NCBI GenBank assembly: GCA_022825135.1
Contig: JAJDYN010000013.1
Span: forward strand, 1 to 64,000
DNA length: 64,000 bases
Direction: 5' to 3'
From: Gemmatimonadota bacterium
GTDB taxonomy: Bacteria > Gemmatimonadota > Gemmatimonadetes > Longimicrobiales > Gaopeijiaceae
Notes under the pieces: generated by a model
Database searches by the model: none
What the model was told of the DNA's origin: nothing
Seen by the model: only the letters and a program-made list of their open reading frames with translations
Shown here: positions 49,879-58,720 of the stretch, piece after piece
Layout of the letters: every line of letters begins with the position of its first letter
Numbering within the stretch: the first letter of the stretch is position 1
Translations under genes and position numbers: made by a program

Positions 49879-49950
49879 ATCAAGAGGGCCGTATCCATCA
49901 AGCGGGCCATGTCCATCAAGCGGGCCGTATCCCTCAAACGGGTTGCATCC
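49879..49950. repeat. 18-bp tandem repeat, four copies, upstream of egtB
   Basis: Units of 18 bp with consensus ATCAAGCGGGCCGTATCC at 49879, 49897, 49915 and 49933; the middle two are nearly exact, the outer two have 1-5 changes. They lie in the 240-bp gap between the divergent transporter and egtB operons, where multiple regulator sites would be expected. Confidence 0.85.
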
Positions 49951-50012
49951 CATAACGCGCATCCTCGCTGGCACGGGCGCTCCATGGTAGCCGGGAAACG
50001 AGGTCCGGGACA

Positions 50013-51350
50013 ATGACGGCGCCCGCCCTCGAACCCCGGGTGCTGCGCGACCGGCTGCGCGAGGCCCGCGACCGCACTCTCGAACTGGTCGCGCCGCTGA
50101 CCGACGCCGATGTGACGCGCCAGCACAGTCCGCTCATGTCGCCCATCGTCTGGGATCTGGGCCACATCGCGCACTTCGAGGAAGTGTGGCTGCTCGAGAA
50201 CGTCGACGGCGCGGGCCCCGGAGCCGAGGGACTGCGCGGCATCTACGACGCGTTCCGTCATCCCCGGGTCACCCGCGACCGGCTGCCGCTCCCGGACCGG
50301 GCAACCTGCCTCGGCTACCTGGCCGACGTGCGCCGCGCGGTGCTTCGCAAGATGGAAGGGATCGACCCGCGCGCGGACACCCCGCTCCTCCGCGGCGGCT
50401 ACGTCTTCAACATGGTGTTGCAGCACGAATACCAGCACAACGAGACCATCATGCAGACGCTGCAGTTGATGGACGGGAAGCCGTACGCGGGACCGGGACC
50501 GGGAGGAAAACCGTGTGGGGTTGCCAAAGGTGATGGGGTGGAGAATCAGCCGCAGACTGACGCCATGGCCCACTTCCCGGGTGGAGACGTGTTCGTCGGC
50601 ACCGACGACAGGTCGCAGGCCTACGACAACGAGCGCCCGCGCACGCGTCTGCGGGTGGAGCCCTTCCGCATCGACCGCCAGCCCGTCGACAACGCCGCCT
50701 TCATGAGCTTCATCGCGGCGGGCGGCTACCGGAGCGACGCGCACTGGAGCGGGGCGGGGCTCGCCTGGCGCGCCGCCGAGCGCGCCGAAGCCCCCCTCTT
50801 CTGGTTCCGGCGGGACGGCGCGTGGTGGACCCGCACGCTGGGGCGCGATGCCCCGGTCGACCCCGCGCTTCCGGTGTGCCACGTCTCCTGGTACGAGGCC
50901 GACGCCTTCGCGCGCTGGGCCGGCAAGCGGCTCCCCACCGAAGCGGAGTGGGAGGTGGCGGCCGGCTGGGATCCGGTCCGGAGGCGCGCGCTCCTCCATC
51001 CGTGGGGCGACGAGCCCGCCACGCCATCGCGCGCCAACCTGGATGCCGTCCACCCCGGACCGGCTCCTGCGGGGAGCCACCCCGGCAACGTCTCGCCGCT
51101 CGGCTGCTACGGAATGATCGGCGACGTCTGGGAATGGACATCGTCCCGTTTCCTCCCCTATCCCGGATTCGAGGCCTTCCCGTATCCGGAATACTCGGAG
51201 GTCTTCTTCGGGGACGAGTACCGCGTATTGCGCGGCGGATCCTGGGCGACGCGCCCGGGCGCCATCCGCAACACCTTCCGCAACTGGGATTATCCGCAGC
51301 GCAGACAGATCTTCTCGGGGTTCAGGTGCGCGAGCGACGCGAGGAGTTGA
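50013..51350 (+). CDS. egtB: Ergothioneine biosynthesis sulfoxide synthase
   Basis: A 445-residue non-haem iron enzyme that joins hercynine to a cysteine donor using O2. The N-terminal DinB-like domain has the iron ligands His51 (DLGHIAHFEEVW) and His138/His142 (QHEYQHNE), at nearly the positions I recall for the crystallised mycobacterial enzyme. The C-terminal FGE-sulfatase domain runs from about 190, with WYEADAFARWAGKRLPTEAEWE and VLRGGSWATRPGAIRNTFRNW. The closing NWDYPQRRQIFSGFR resembles the mycobacterial type that uses gamma-glutamylcysteine, but egtA and egtC are not in the window. Upstream lie the 18-bp repeats. Its 3' end overlaps egtD. Confidence 0.95.
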   Translation: MTAPALEPRVLRDRLREARDRTLELVAPLTDADVTRQHSPLMSPIVWDLGHIAHFEEVWLLENVDGAGPGAEGLRGIYDAFRHPRVTRDRLPLPDRATCLGYLADVRRAVLRKMEGIDPRADTPLLRGGYVFNMVLQHEYQHNETIMQTLQLMDGKPYAGPGPGGKPCGVAKGDGVENQPQTDAMAHFPGGDVFVGTDDRSQAYDNERPRTRLRVEPFRIDRQPVDNAAFMSFIAAGGYRSDAHWSGAGLAWRAAERAEAPLFWFRRDGAWWTRTLGRDAPVDPALPVCHVSWYEADAFARWAGKRLPTEAEWEVAAGWDPVRRRALLHPWGDEPATPSRANLDAVHPGPAPAGSHPGNVSPLGCYGMIGDVWEWTSSRFLPYPGFEAFPYPEYSEVFFGDEYRVLRGGSWATRPGAIRNTFRNWDYPQRRQIFSGFRCASDARS

Positions 51351-52291
51351 GCGAACTGGCGCGCGGTCTGGCGCGCACGCCGAAGACGGTCTCGTCCCGC
51401 TACTTCTACGACGAGCGCGGATCGGAGCTCTTCGAGGCCATCACCCGGCTCCCCGAGTACTACCTCACCCGCGCCGAGCGGGATCTGCTGACGCGCATAG
51501 CGCCCGCGCTGATCGAGGAGGTGAAGCCACGCGCGCTGATCGAGCTCGGGGCGGGGAGCGCGCGCAAGACGCGGATTCTTCTGGACGCGATGACCGAGAG
51601 GGGGAGAGCCGCGGTCTACGTTCCGGTCGATGTCAGCGAGGACTTTCTGCTCGAAACGGCCGGTCGGCTGCGCGAGGAGTATCCTTCGCTGGAGGTGCGG
51701 CCCGAAGTGGCGGACATGGAGCGCGGCCTCAGTCCGGCCCTCCGGCCTCCGACGCCCTGCATCCATGCGCTGCTCGGGAGCACCATCGGCAACTTCACTC
51801 ATGAGGAGGCGGTGCGCATGATCGCCGGGCTCACCTCCGGAATGCGCGGCGGGGACGTGTTCCTGCTGGGCGCGGATCTGCGGCCCGGTCCGGGCAAGTC
51901 ACTCGAGGCTCTCGAGGCCGCCTATAACGATGCCGTGGGGGTGACGGCAGAATTCAACCGCAATCTGCTGCGGGTGCTGAATGCCCGTTTCGGCACCGAT
52001 TTCGATCCCTCGCGCTTTCGCCACCTCGCCTCGTATGATGCAGGCAAGACGCGCATCGAGATGCACTTGGAGGCCCTCACGGCGCACGTGGTGGCCTTGC
52101 CCGGCGGTCCCGTGATATCCTTTCAGGAAGGTGAGAAGCTGCGCACGGAGATCAGCTGCAAGTACGACCGGGCTGCGGTGCACTCGCTGCTCGGACAGGC
52201 GGGATTGAAGATGGTGCGCTGGTGGACCGACGAGAGGGAACGATTCGCGCTGGCGCTGGGCGCCATGACCTCGGAAGGAGGCTCGCGGTGA
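51326..52291 (+). CDS. egtD: L-histidine N-alpha-methyltransferase
   Basis: A 321-residue SAM enzyme that trimethylates histidine to hercynine, the first step of ergothioneine synthesis. Family landmarks: SRYFYDERGSELFEAITRLPEYYLTRAE, the SAM loop LIELGAGSARKTRILLDA, PVDVSEDFL, LLGSTIGNFTHEEA and the C-terminal SFQEGEKLRTEISCKY. It overlaps the egtB 3' end. The GTG at 51326 gives the usual family length; a TTG at 51347, overlapping the egtB stop as TTGA, is the other candidate. The stop in turn overlaps the amidase gene's GTG. Confidence 0.95.
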   Translation: MRERREELSELARGLARTPKTVSSRYFYDERGSELFEAITRLPEYYLTRAERDLLTRIAPALIEEVKPRALIELGAGSARKTRILLDAMTERGRAAVYVPVDVSEDFLLETAGRLREEYPSLEVRPEVADMERGLSPALRPPTPCIHALLGSTIGNFTHEEAVRMIAGLTSGMRGGDVFLLGADLRPGPGKSLEALEAAYNDAVGVTAEFNRNLLRVLNARFGTDFDPSRFRHLASYDAGKTRIEMHLEALTAHVVALPGGPVISFQEGEKLRTEISCKYDRAAVHSLLGQAGLKMVRWWTDERERFALALGAMTSEGGSR

Positions 52292-53244
52292 AGAAGATCG
52301 GGTTGGTGGGTGTCGGCGTGTTGTCGCTGTTCGTGGTGACGAGAGTCTTCTTCGGGAGTGAGGCGTCGGCCGCGGGAGGGACCTCGGTGGACGAGATTGA
52401 GCCGACTCGCGAGACCGCCGCGCCAACTCCGGCGGCGGTGGGCCCGGGCGCCGCGGTTCCGCAACCGCCGGCGGAGAACGGCGCATCGCTTGCCACCCCT
52501 CCACGTCCCGCGCCCCCGGCCACGCCGGCCGTGCAGGAAGCCCGGGAGGCACCGCCCCAGGAGGCACCTCGCCGGCGCCGCTGGCGGAACTACAACCGCT
52601 ACCCCGGCCCGATTCCCACGCCCGAGGAATGGCGCGCTCCCGACGGCCCGGTGCGCATCGCCCTGCAGGTGGGTCACTGGCGGACCGAGGAGGCTCCCCG
52701 CGAACTGTCGGGACTGCGGCGCAACGGGGCCAGCTGGAACGGGCTCGCCGAGTGGGAGGTGAACCTGGAGATCGCGCGCCACGCCGGCTCCATGCTGGAA
52801 GAGCTGGGCTACATGGTCGACATCCTGCCCGCCGTAGTGCCCCCCGACTACCGCGCGCACCTCTTCATCGCCATCCATGCCGACGCCAGCAACGACCCCG
52901 GCGCGACGGGCTACCGGGTGGCTGCCCCGAGCCGCGACGCCACCGGTCGCGCGTCCGGCTTCGTCGACCTCCTCAACCGGAAGTACGGCCAGGTGACCGG
53001 CATCAGGCGTCTCCCGACCGTGACCCGGCGCATGCGCAACTACTACGCCTTCAACTTCCGCCGCTACGAACACGCCCTGCATCCCATGACCATTGCGGCG
53101 ATCATCGAGACCGGCTTCCTGACCAACGCCGGCGACCGCGAAACCATCGTGGCGCGGCCGGAGCTGGTGGCGCGCGGGATCGTCGAAGCCATCACCGACT
53201 TCCCCATCACGCCCCCGCCCGGGCGGGCCGCCGGGTCGCCGTAG
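52288..53244 (+). CDS. N-acetylmuramoyl-L-alanine amidase (Amidase_3)
   Basis: A 318-residue cell-wall enzyme. The GTG (AAGGAGG upstream) overlaps the egtD stop. A short membrane helix (VKKIGLVGVGVLSLFVVTRVFF) and an Ala/Pro-rich periplasmic linker (about 25-105) precede the zinc amidase domain: IALQVGHWR (His), LAEWEVNLEIARH (Glu), LFIAIHADASND (His) and the catalytic Glu in AIIETGFLTNAGD. It cleaves the bond between MurNAc and the stem peptide. Why it is coupled to ergothioneine genes is unclear. Confidence 0.9.
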   Translation: MKKIGLVGVGVLSLFVVTRVFFGSEASAAGGTSVDEIEPTRETAAPTPAAVGPGAAVPQPPAENGASLATPPRPAPPATPAVQEAREAPPQEAPRRRRWRNYNRYPGPIPTPEEWRAPDGPVRIALQVGHWRTEEAPRELSGLRRNGASWNGLAEWEVNLEIARHAGSMLEELGYMVDILPAVVPPDYRAHLFIAIHADASNDPGATGYRVAAPSRDATGRASGFVDLLNRKYGQVTGIRRLPTVTRRMRNYYAFNFRRYEHALHPMTIAAIIETGFLTNAGDRETIVARPELVARGIVEAITDFPITPPPGRAAGSP

Positions 53245-53278
53245 TCCGCCCTCCCTCCAATCCAGCCCCGAGACATCC

Positions 53279-53980
53279 ATGGAGCTCAACAATTCCGTCG
53301 CGCTCGTCACCGGCGGGTCCGAGGGGATCGGCCGCGCCATCGCCGAAGCGCTCATCGCGGAAGGCTCCAGCGTCACCATAACGGGCCGCCGGAAGGATTT
53401 CCTGTCCGTGATCGCCGAGGAGATCGGAGCGGACTGGATCGCGGGCGACGTGGGAGTCGAGGAGGACGCGGTGCGCACCGTGCAGGAGGTGATCGGCAGG
53501 AACGGCCACCTCGACATCCTCGTCAACAACGCGGGCTTCGGGCTCTTCAAGCCGCTGGTGGACATGACGCTCGACGAGCTCGAGCGGATCTACCGCACCA
53601 ACGTCTTCGGGGCATTTCTGATGGCGCGCGAGGCCGCCCGCCACTTCATCGACCGGGGAAGCGGCGAGCTGATCAACATCGCGTCCACGTCGGGGCTTCG
53701 GGGGAGCGGCGGACGCACCGCCTACGCCTCCTCCAAGTTCGCCCTGCGCGGCATGACCGAGTGCTGGCGCGACGAGCTCCGCCGCCACGACATCCGGGTC
53801 ACGCTCGTCAATCCGAGCGAGGTCATGACCAACTTCGCGGCCAAGGCGGGTGTCGAGCGCGAGCGCTCCGACAAGAAGCTCACCCCCAGGGAAATCGCCA
53901 GCGCGGTAGTGGGCGCGCTCAAGGTGGATGCGCGCGGCTTCGTGCCCGAGTTCTCGGTGTTCGCGACGAATCCGTTCTGA
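53279..53980 (+). CDS. Short-chain dehydrogenase/reductase
   Basis: A 233-residue Rossmann-fold oxidoreductase. Cofactor motif TGGSEGIGRA near the start, LVNNAGFG, and the catalytic Ser, Tyr and Lys in ASTSGLRGSGGRTAYASSKFAL. The residue after the second beta strand is Arg (TGRRKD), which favours NADP(H). The subtype resembles 3-oxoacyl-ACP reductase (FabG)-like enzymes, but the substrate cannot be told. It starts 34 bp after the amidase stop, so it could belong to the same transcript. Confidence 0.92.
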   Translation: MELNNSVALVTGGSEGIGRAIAEALIAEGSSVTITGRRKDFLSVIAEEIGADWIAGDVGVEEDAVRTVQEVIGRNGHLDILVNNAGFGLFKPLVDMTLDELERIYRTNVFGAFLMAREAARHFIDRGSGELINIASTSGLRGSGGRTAYASSKFALRGMTECWRDELRRHDIRVTLVNPSEVMTNFAAKAGVERERSDKKLTPREIASAVVGALKVDARGFVPEFSVFATNPF

Positions 53981-54084
53981 GAATCCCCAGGTGGGCGCGA
54001 AGGTTGGCAACAGCGCCGCAAGCGGGCTTCCTTTTGGGAACACACGACTTGCGCGCACATTGACTCATGCCGCCCTGATCCGTA

Positions 54085-54123
54085 CATTTTGGCATCGTCA
54101 ACTCCAGTTTGCGACCCAAAATG
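54085..54123 (+). promoter_or_regulatory. Inverted repeat overlapping the ATPase start codon
   Basis: CATTTTGG (54085-54092) and CCAAAATG (54116-54123) are perfect inverted copies; the second contains the ATG. The outer CGTACA is also matched by TGTACG a few bases farther in. As RNA it would hide the start codon; as DNA it could be an operator. Confidence 0.45.
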
Positions 54124-55278
54124 GATTTTGTACGTCGATTTTTCCGCATTCCCGAGCAGAGCTTCTTCCTGTTCGGTCCCCGTGGAACCGGCAAGTCTAC
54201 ATGGCTGCGCGCGCAATTGCCCGACTCCCTGTACCTCGATCTGCTGGAACCGCCCCTCCACCGAAGGTTGCTGGCGCGCCCGGAACGGCTCCGCCGGCTG
54301 CTGGCCGGTTCCCCGCAGGCGCGCACCGTCGTAATCGACGAGGTTCAGAGGGTGCCGGAACTGCTCTCCGTTGTGCACGCAATCCTGGAGAGCCCGTCGC
54401 CCCCGCGCTTCGTGCTGACCGGGTCGAGCGCCCGCAAGTTGAGGCGCGGTGATGTCAACCTGCTGGGAGGCCGGGCCTTGCACTGCACCCTTCATCCCTT
54501 CATGGCTGCCGAGTTGCCCACTTTCGATATCGAGCGCGCTCTTGCAACCGGCCTGGTCCCCCTCGTCGTCGATGCGCGCGATCCCGAAAGGAGCCTGGGC
54601 GCCTATGCCAGCGTCTACATCGATCAGGAGGTGCGCGCCGAGGGACTTACCCGCAACGTCGGCGGCTTTGCGCGGTTTCTGGAAGCGATCAGCTTCTCCC
54701 ACGGCGGGCAGCTGAACATCTCGTCCATCGCCAGGGAGTGCGAAGTGGAGCGCAAGGTGGTCGCCGGCTACGTCGGCATCCTGGAGGACCTCCTGGTCGC
54801 GTTTCGGCTGCCGGTGTTCCGCAAGCGCGCCAAACGGGCGACCGTAGCCCGCGACAAGGTCTACCTGTTCGACACGGGCGTCTTCCGCTCCTTGCGTCCC
54901 ACCGGACCACTCGACCGCCCCGGCGAGATCGACGGCCAGGCGCTCGAGGGGCTGGTGGCTCAGCATCTGCGGGCCTGGGCGGCGTATTCACCTGGCGACG
55001 CGTCCGTGTACTTCTGGCGCACCCGAGGAGGGTCCGAGGTCGATTTCGTTGTCTACGGAGAAGCCGGCTTCCACGCATTCGAAGTCAAGAACGCCCGTCG
55101 CGTGCATGCTTCCGACCTCCGAGCCCTGCGGACATTCCGAGGGGATTACCCGGAGGCGACCGCGGCACTCTTGTACCGTGGCTCCGAACGGTTGAGAATC
55201 GACGGTATCTGGTGTCTGCCGGTGGAGGCCTTTCTGGCGCGGATCGTGCCGGACGAAGGCCTGCTCGACTGGCTCTGA
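54121..55278 (+). CDS. AAA_14-type ATPase with DUF4143 domain
   Basis: A 385-residue protein. The P-loop GPRGTGKSTWLRAQL is near residue 23, Walker B VVIDEVQRVPELLSVVH near 80 and sensor LTGSSARKL near 105. The middle portion (about 150-250) holds a winged-helix-like region (ISSIARECEVERKVVAGYVGILEDL). The C-terminal DUF4143 is a nuclease-like fold with the SEVDFVV and AFEVKNARRV motifs. These proteins are common in accessory regions; their function is unsettled. It is intact here, whereas two remnants of related genes lie at 34708 and 36330. Confidence 0.85.
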   Translation: MDFVRRFFRIPEQSFFLFGPRGTGKSTWLRAQLPDSLYLDLLEPPLHRRLLARPERLRRLLAGSPQARTVVIDEVQRVPELLSVVHAILESPSPPRFVLTGSSARKLRRGDVNLLGGRALHCTLHPFMAAELPTFDIERALATGLVPLVVDARDPERSLGAYASVYIDQEVRAEGLTRNVGGFARFLEAISFSHGGQLNISSIARECEVERKVVAGYVGILEDLLVAFRLPVFRKRAKRATVARDKVYLFDTGVFRSLRPTGPLDRPGEIDGQALEGLVAQHLRAWAAYSPGDASVYFWRTRGGSEVDFVVYGEAGFHAFEVKNARRVHASDLRALRTFRGDYPEATAALLYRGSERLRIDGIWCLPVEAFLARIVPDEGLLDWL

Positions 55279-55284
55279 ACCCTT

Positions 55285-56496
55285 ATGCCCGATATGACAC
55301 AAGCCTGCCCCAACTGCGGATCGTATCGCCCCGACCGCTTCTGCAGCCGTTGCGGCCAGAACGACCGCGACTACATGCGCGGCCTCTGGTCGGTGGCGTA
55401 CGAGTTCTTCCGCGAGATGTTCGAGCTGGACTCGAGGCTCTTCCGCACGCTGAAATCCCTGCTTTTCAGGCCGGGACACCTGTCGAGCGAGTTCTCCCGC
55501 AACCGCCGCGCCGCCTACATGTCGCCGGTCCGGCTCTACCTCTTCACCAGCTTCCTGTTCTTCCTGGTGCTGTCGATTTCGGCGGGGGGATGGCTGCGGA
55601 ATCTGGACCCGTCGGATGTGAATCTGGAGATGGACGCCGGGGATGATCCCGCGGCCGCCGACAGCGCCCTTGCGGTGGCGGACAGCGTGCTGGCGGCGGT
55701 GGACGGCGCTCTGGTCGATAGCGGGCTTCCGCCTGGACTCGGGCTTGGTCCGCTGTTGGATAGCGTGCTGGCGGATGGTGCGCTGGCAGCGGACGCGCCG
55801 CGGGACAGTGCCCTCCCCGATGGCGCACCCGCGGGCCCGGCGAGCGAACCGCCGGACGCGGCGGAAGCGCAGATGGACGCGGACGATGAGCAGGGGGGCG
55901 CAGCGGTGGATTCCGTCCAGCTCGCGGCGCTCAAGGCCCGGCTGCTACCCGAACACGCCCGCAAGGTGGATGACATCCTGGGCCGACCGGGCGAGTCGGT
56001 CGCGAAGGGGGTGGTCCGCGGCCTCGCCGGATCGGCGGATCCGGACGAGCGCGCCGGTGGCGTGCCCGGATGGTTCACCCGCTACGGGCGAGGCCTCGTG
56101 ATCGATGCCTTCCACAGCCCAGAGGCCTTTCTGCAGCGGGCCATCGGCAACCTGCCGATCGTAATGTTCTTCCTGCTTCCGGTCTTCGCCATGATCCTCG
56201 GGGTCTGCTACTTCCGCAGGAAGAGGTTCTTTGTCGAGCACCTGGTGTTCGGCATGCACATCCACACCTTCGCGTTCCTGATGCTGGCGGCGGCTCTGCT
56301 CGTGCCCGGCGAAGCCACCGGCAACTGGGTGAAGCTGTTCCTTGTCGTGGTGTCCCCGCTCTATGTCCTCATCGCATTGCGCAGGTTCTATGGGGAGGGA
56401 TGGGGCCGGACGCTGGTCAAGGGATTCGTAGTGTGGAATCTCTACTCGTTCGCTCTCTTCCCCGGCCTCATGCTCGCGTTCCTCATCAGAACCTGA
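55285..56496 (+). CDS. DUF3667-type membrane protein with N-terminal zinc ribbon
   Basis: A 403-residue protein. It begins with a zinc ribbon (CPNCGSYRPDRFCSRCGQ), followed by DYMRGLWSVAYEFFREMFELDSRLFRTLKSLLFRPG, the DUF3667 hallmark, and a first membrane helix (YLFTSFLFFLVLSIS). A long acidic Ala/Asp-rich insert (about 115-225) follows, then four more helices from about 285 to the C-terminus. Function unknown. It follows the DUF4143 ATPase by 6 bp and could share its transcript. Confidence 0.8.
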   Translation: MPDMTQACPNCGSYRPDRFCSRCGQNDRDYMRGLWSVAYEFFREMFELDSRLFRTLKSLLFRPGHLSSEFSRNRRAAYMSPVRLYLFTSFLFFLVLSISAGGWLRNLDPSDVNLEMDAGDDPAAADSALAVADSVLAAVDGALVDSGLPPGLGLGPLLDSVLADGALAADAPRDSALPDGAPAGPASEPPDAAEAQMDADDEQGGAAVDSVQLAALKARLLPEHARKVDDILGRPGESVAKGVVRGLAGSADPDERAGGVPGWFTRYGRGLVIDAFHSPEAFLQRAIGNLPIVMFFLLPVFAMILGVCYFRRKRFFVEHLVFGMHIHTFAFLMLAAALLVPGEATGNWVKLFLVVVSPLYVLIALRRFYGEGWGRTLVKGFVVWNLYSFALFPGLMLAFLIRT

Positions 56497-56529
56497 GCGG
56501 ACCGGCCGCATGCCGCTGCCCCTCCCGGC

Positions 56530-58569
56530 CTACCGCACCCGCCCGAAGCGCACGTCCCGCGTCCTCCCGTTCGACAGGTAGAACCCGATCACCTGGTCGT
56601 TGCGGTCGCGCTCGAAGCGGAAGGTGAAGCCGCCGCCGGAGAACGTGTCCGGCCGGCCCGCCTCGAGCGTCGCGTCGTCCAGCCGGCGCTGCTTCATGAC
56701 CAGTTCGCCGTCCGCCTGAACGATCTCGAAGAACGTCTCGATCTCCTCGCTGAAGTAGCGGCCCTCGAAGTCGGCCAGCGCCTCGGGATCGTCGGCCTCC
56801 TCCGCGCCGGAAACGCGCGTCCCCGGATGCAGGCCGTTCTGGTCCAGGGTCATGCGGCTCACCCTTCCGTCTTCGCCCCGGTGGAAGACGATGGTCGCGG
56901 ACACGCGCTCGATGGCGAAGGTGGTGTCGGAGGTCGGCACCATCGCGAGCCGGGGCTGTCCGGTCGGCTCCGCGTAGAACGCGTCGTCTTCGCGGGTGAA
57001 GGTGAGGATGAAGGCGGGTGTCTCGTCGAGCGCGTAGCGGCCGGCGAAGTCGTCGAAGTCCTCGGGGTCGTAGTCGGCGGGATCGAAGGCGCTCTCATCC
57101 GCTTCCTCCGCCACGGCATCCTCCGGCTTCATCGCGTCCGCAAAGAACGCTTCGGCCAGCTCGTACGCGACCGCGCTGTTGAAGCCCGCATGGTTGCTCT
57201 GGGTGGTGATGCCGGCGTTGATCTCGGGGTACCAGGCCAGCATCGAGCGGTGCGCCACGTCCGCGCCGCCGTGACCCACCCGCCTGAGGCCGCGCTGCTC
57301 GTCGACCGAGAGGCCGTAGCCGTAGCCGGTCTCTTCGCCGTCGGAGAGGACGTAGGACGTCATCATTTCCTCGAAGATCTCCGCGCTGCCGATCCGCGGA
57401 TTCGCATAGTTCTCCACCCAGGTCTGCAGGTCGTCCAGCGTGGAGTACATGCCGCCGGCTCCGGCCGCGCCACCCAGGTCGCCGATCTGCAGGAAGCCGT
57501 CGGGCCCCGGCGTGTAGCCCTCCGACATCTCCGGGACGATGTGGATGGGTGATGGACGGACCAGCGTGCGGGTCATCCCCAGCGGCTCGAAGACGTTCTC
57601 GTGCATGAAGGTGGGGAAGTCCTGGCCCGAGGTGCGCTCCACGATGACCGCGGCCAGCCCGAAGGCGGTGTTGTTGTAGTTGTACTCGGCGCCGGGCTCG
57701 TTCTGGAGCGCGGGCTGGCGCTTGACGATGTCGATGATCTCGGAACGGTCGATCCAGTCGCCGCGGTCGAGGCGCCGCCCGGTCATGCGCGTCAGGTTCA
57801 GGAACTCGCGCAGCCCGGAGGTATGCGTGATGAGATGGCGTACGGTGATGGTGTGGTCGAACTCGGGCAGCTCCGGGATGTGTTTGCGGATGTCGTCGTC
57901 CAGCGAGAGCAGTCCGCGCTCGGCCTGCAGCATGATCGCGAAGGCGGTGAACTGCTTGGAGGTCGAGCCGATGTTGGTGCGCGTGTCGGTGGCGAACGGG
58001 ATGCCGTAGGCGAGGTTGGCGATGCCGTAGGCCCTGGAGAAGAGCGTCTCGCCGTTGCGCCAGACCTGAACGGCCGCGCCCGGCGAATCCTCGCCGCCGT
58101 AGCGGGACATGAGCTGGTCGGTGAGCTTCTCCGGGTCGGTCTCGAGCGGCTCCAGTCGAAGGAGGGTGATGGTGTAGTCGCCCGATTCACCCTCTGCGGC
58201 GGTCAGCTCGACCGTGTAGGCGCCGGCTTCCGGCGGACGCACCGCGAAGCGCTCCGCGCCGCGGCCCGGCCCGGAAGAGTTGCCCCAGGGTGTCTCTCCG
58301 TCCGATCCGAGCACCCGCACGTCGATGTCCGCGGAAACCTGATCGACCTCGCCGAGCACGAAGTAGTCTTCCCCGGCCTCGAAGTTGTAGCGCGCGGTGT
58401 CGCCCTCGGAGAGGGAGCCGGACAGGGTGCGGCCCACGGAGAGGGCGTCCTGGGCGGAGAGGTCGCGGGGGAGCAGTGCCCCCGACGCCGTAGCCGCGAG
58501 CAGGGTGAAGGCGGCAAGCCGGAGGAGGCGGCGGGAGGGGATCAGGATGGTTTCGGGCTGGTCACGCAT
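56530..58569 (-). CDS. Secreted serine hydrolase, beta-lactamase class C-like
   Basis: A 679-residue exported protein. The ATG at 58569 opens a signal peptide (LLRLAAFTLLAATASGALL ... LSAQ). Residues 30-120 form a small beta-sandwich (LSEGDTARYNFEAGEDYFVL). The catalytic domain (about 140-480) has SxxK in GSTSKQFTA, YxN in NYNNTAFGL and HGG in VGHGGADVA. Two C-terminal lipocalin-like domains close the protein (FAGRYALDETPAF and FEGRYFSEEIETF). It belongs to the esterase/D-aminopeptidase/PBP-like class C group rather than true beta-lactamases. Confidence 0.92.
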   Translation of the reverse strand: MRDQPETILIPSRRLLRLAAFTLLAATASGALLPRDLSAQDALSVGRTLSGSLSEGDTARYNFEAGEDYFVLGEVDQVSADIDVRVLGSDGETPWGNSSGPGRGAERFAVRPPEAGAYTVELTAAEGESGDYTITLLRLEPLETDPEKLTDQLMSRYGGEDSPGAAVQVWRNGETLFSRAYGIANLAYGIPFATDTRTNIGSTSKQFTAFAIMLQAERGLLSLDDDIRKHIPELPEFDHTITVRHLITHTSGLREFLNLTRMTGRRLDRGDWIDRSEIIDIVKRQPALQNEPGAEYNYNNTAFGLAAVIVERTSGQDFPTFMHENVFEPLGMTRTLVRPSPIHIVPEMSEGYTPGPDGFLQIGDLGGAAGAGGMYSTLDDLQTWVENYANPRIGSAEIFEEMMTSYVLSDGEETGYGYGLSVDEQRGLRRVGHGGADVAHRSMLAWYPEINAGITTQSNHAGFNSAVAYELAEAFFADAMKPEDAVAEEADESAFDPADYDPEDFDDFAGRYALDETPAFILTFTREDDAFYAEPTGQPRLAMVPTSDTTFAIERVSATIVFHRGEDGRVSRMTLDQNGLHPGTRVSGAEEADDPEALADFEGRYFSEEIETFFEIVQADGELVMKQRRLDDATLEAGRPDTFSGGGFTFRFERDRNDQVIGFYLSNGRTRDVRFGRVR

Positions 58570-58684
58570 GGATCGCTCTCGGCAGGGATTGCGCTTCGTG
58601 GAGTGGCTCGCCCGAGGATACCGCTCTGGCAATGGCAGGATCCGGGATCACGGGCGTGGTCTTTCTCATCGGCCGCGACGTCGC

Positions 58685-58713
58685 TTGCTCGATGGTATCG
58701 AAAATGCCATAAT
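58685..58713 (+). promoter_or_regulatory. Promoter and operator of the AbrB-PIN module
   Basis: TTGCTC (58685-58690), 17 bp, then CATAAT (58708-58713). The predicted start is about 58720-58721, the first base of the antitoxin ATG, so the mRNA is probably leaderless. In the spacer, ATGGTAT (58692-58698) and ATGCCAT (58704-58710) form a near-perfect inverted repeat, and GATGGTA (58691-58697) is matched by TACCATC (58729-58735). Confidence 0.5.
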
Positions 58714-58720
58714 ATTTCCC

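Noticed and set aside
56530..58569. Antibiotic-resistance beta-lactamase
   Set aside because: It has extra sandwich and lipocalin-like domains and belongs to the broad class C-like serine hydrolases; nothing indicates beta-lactam use.
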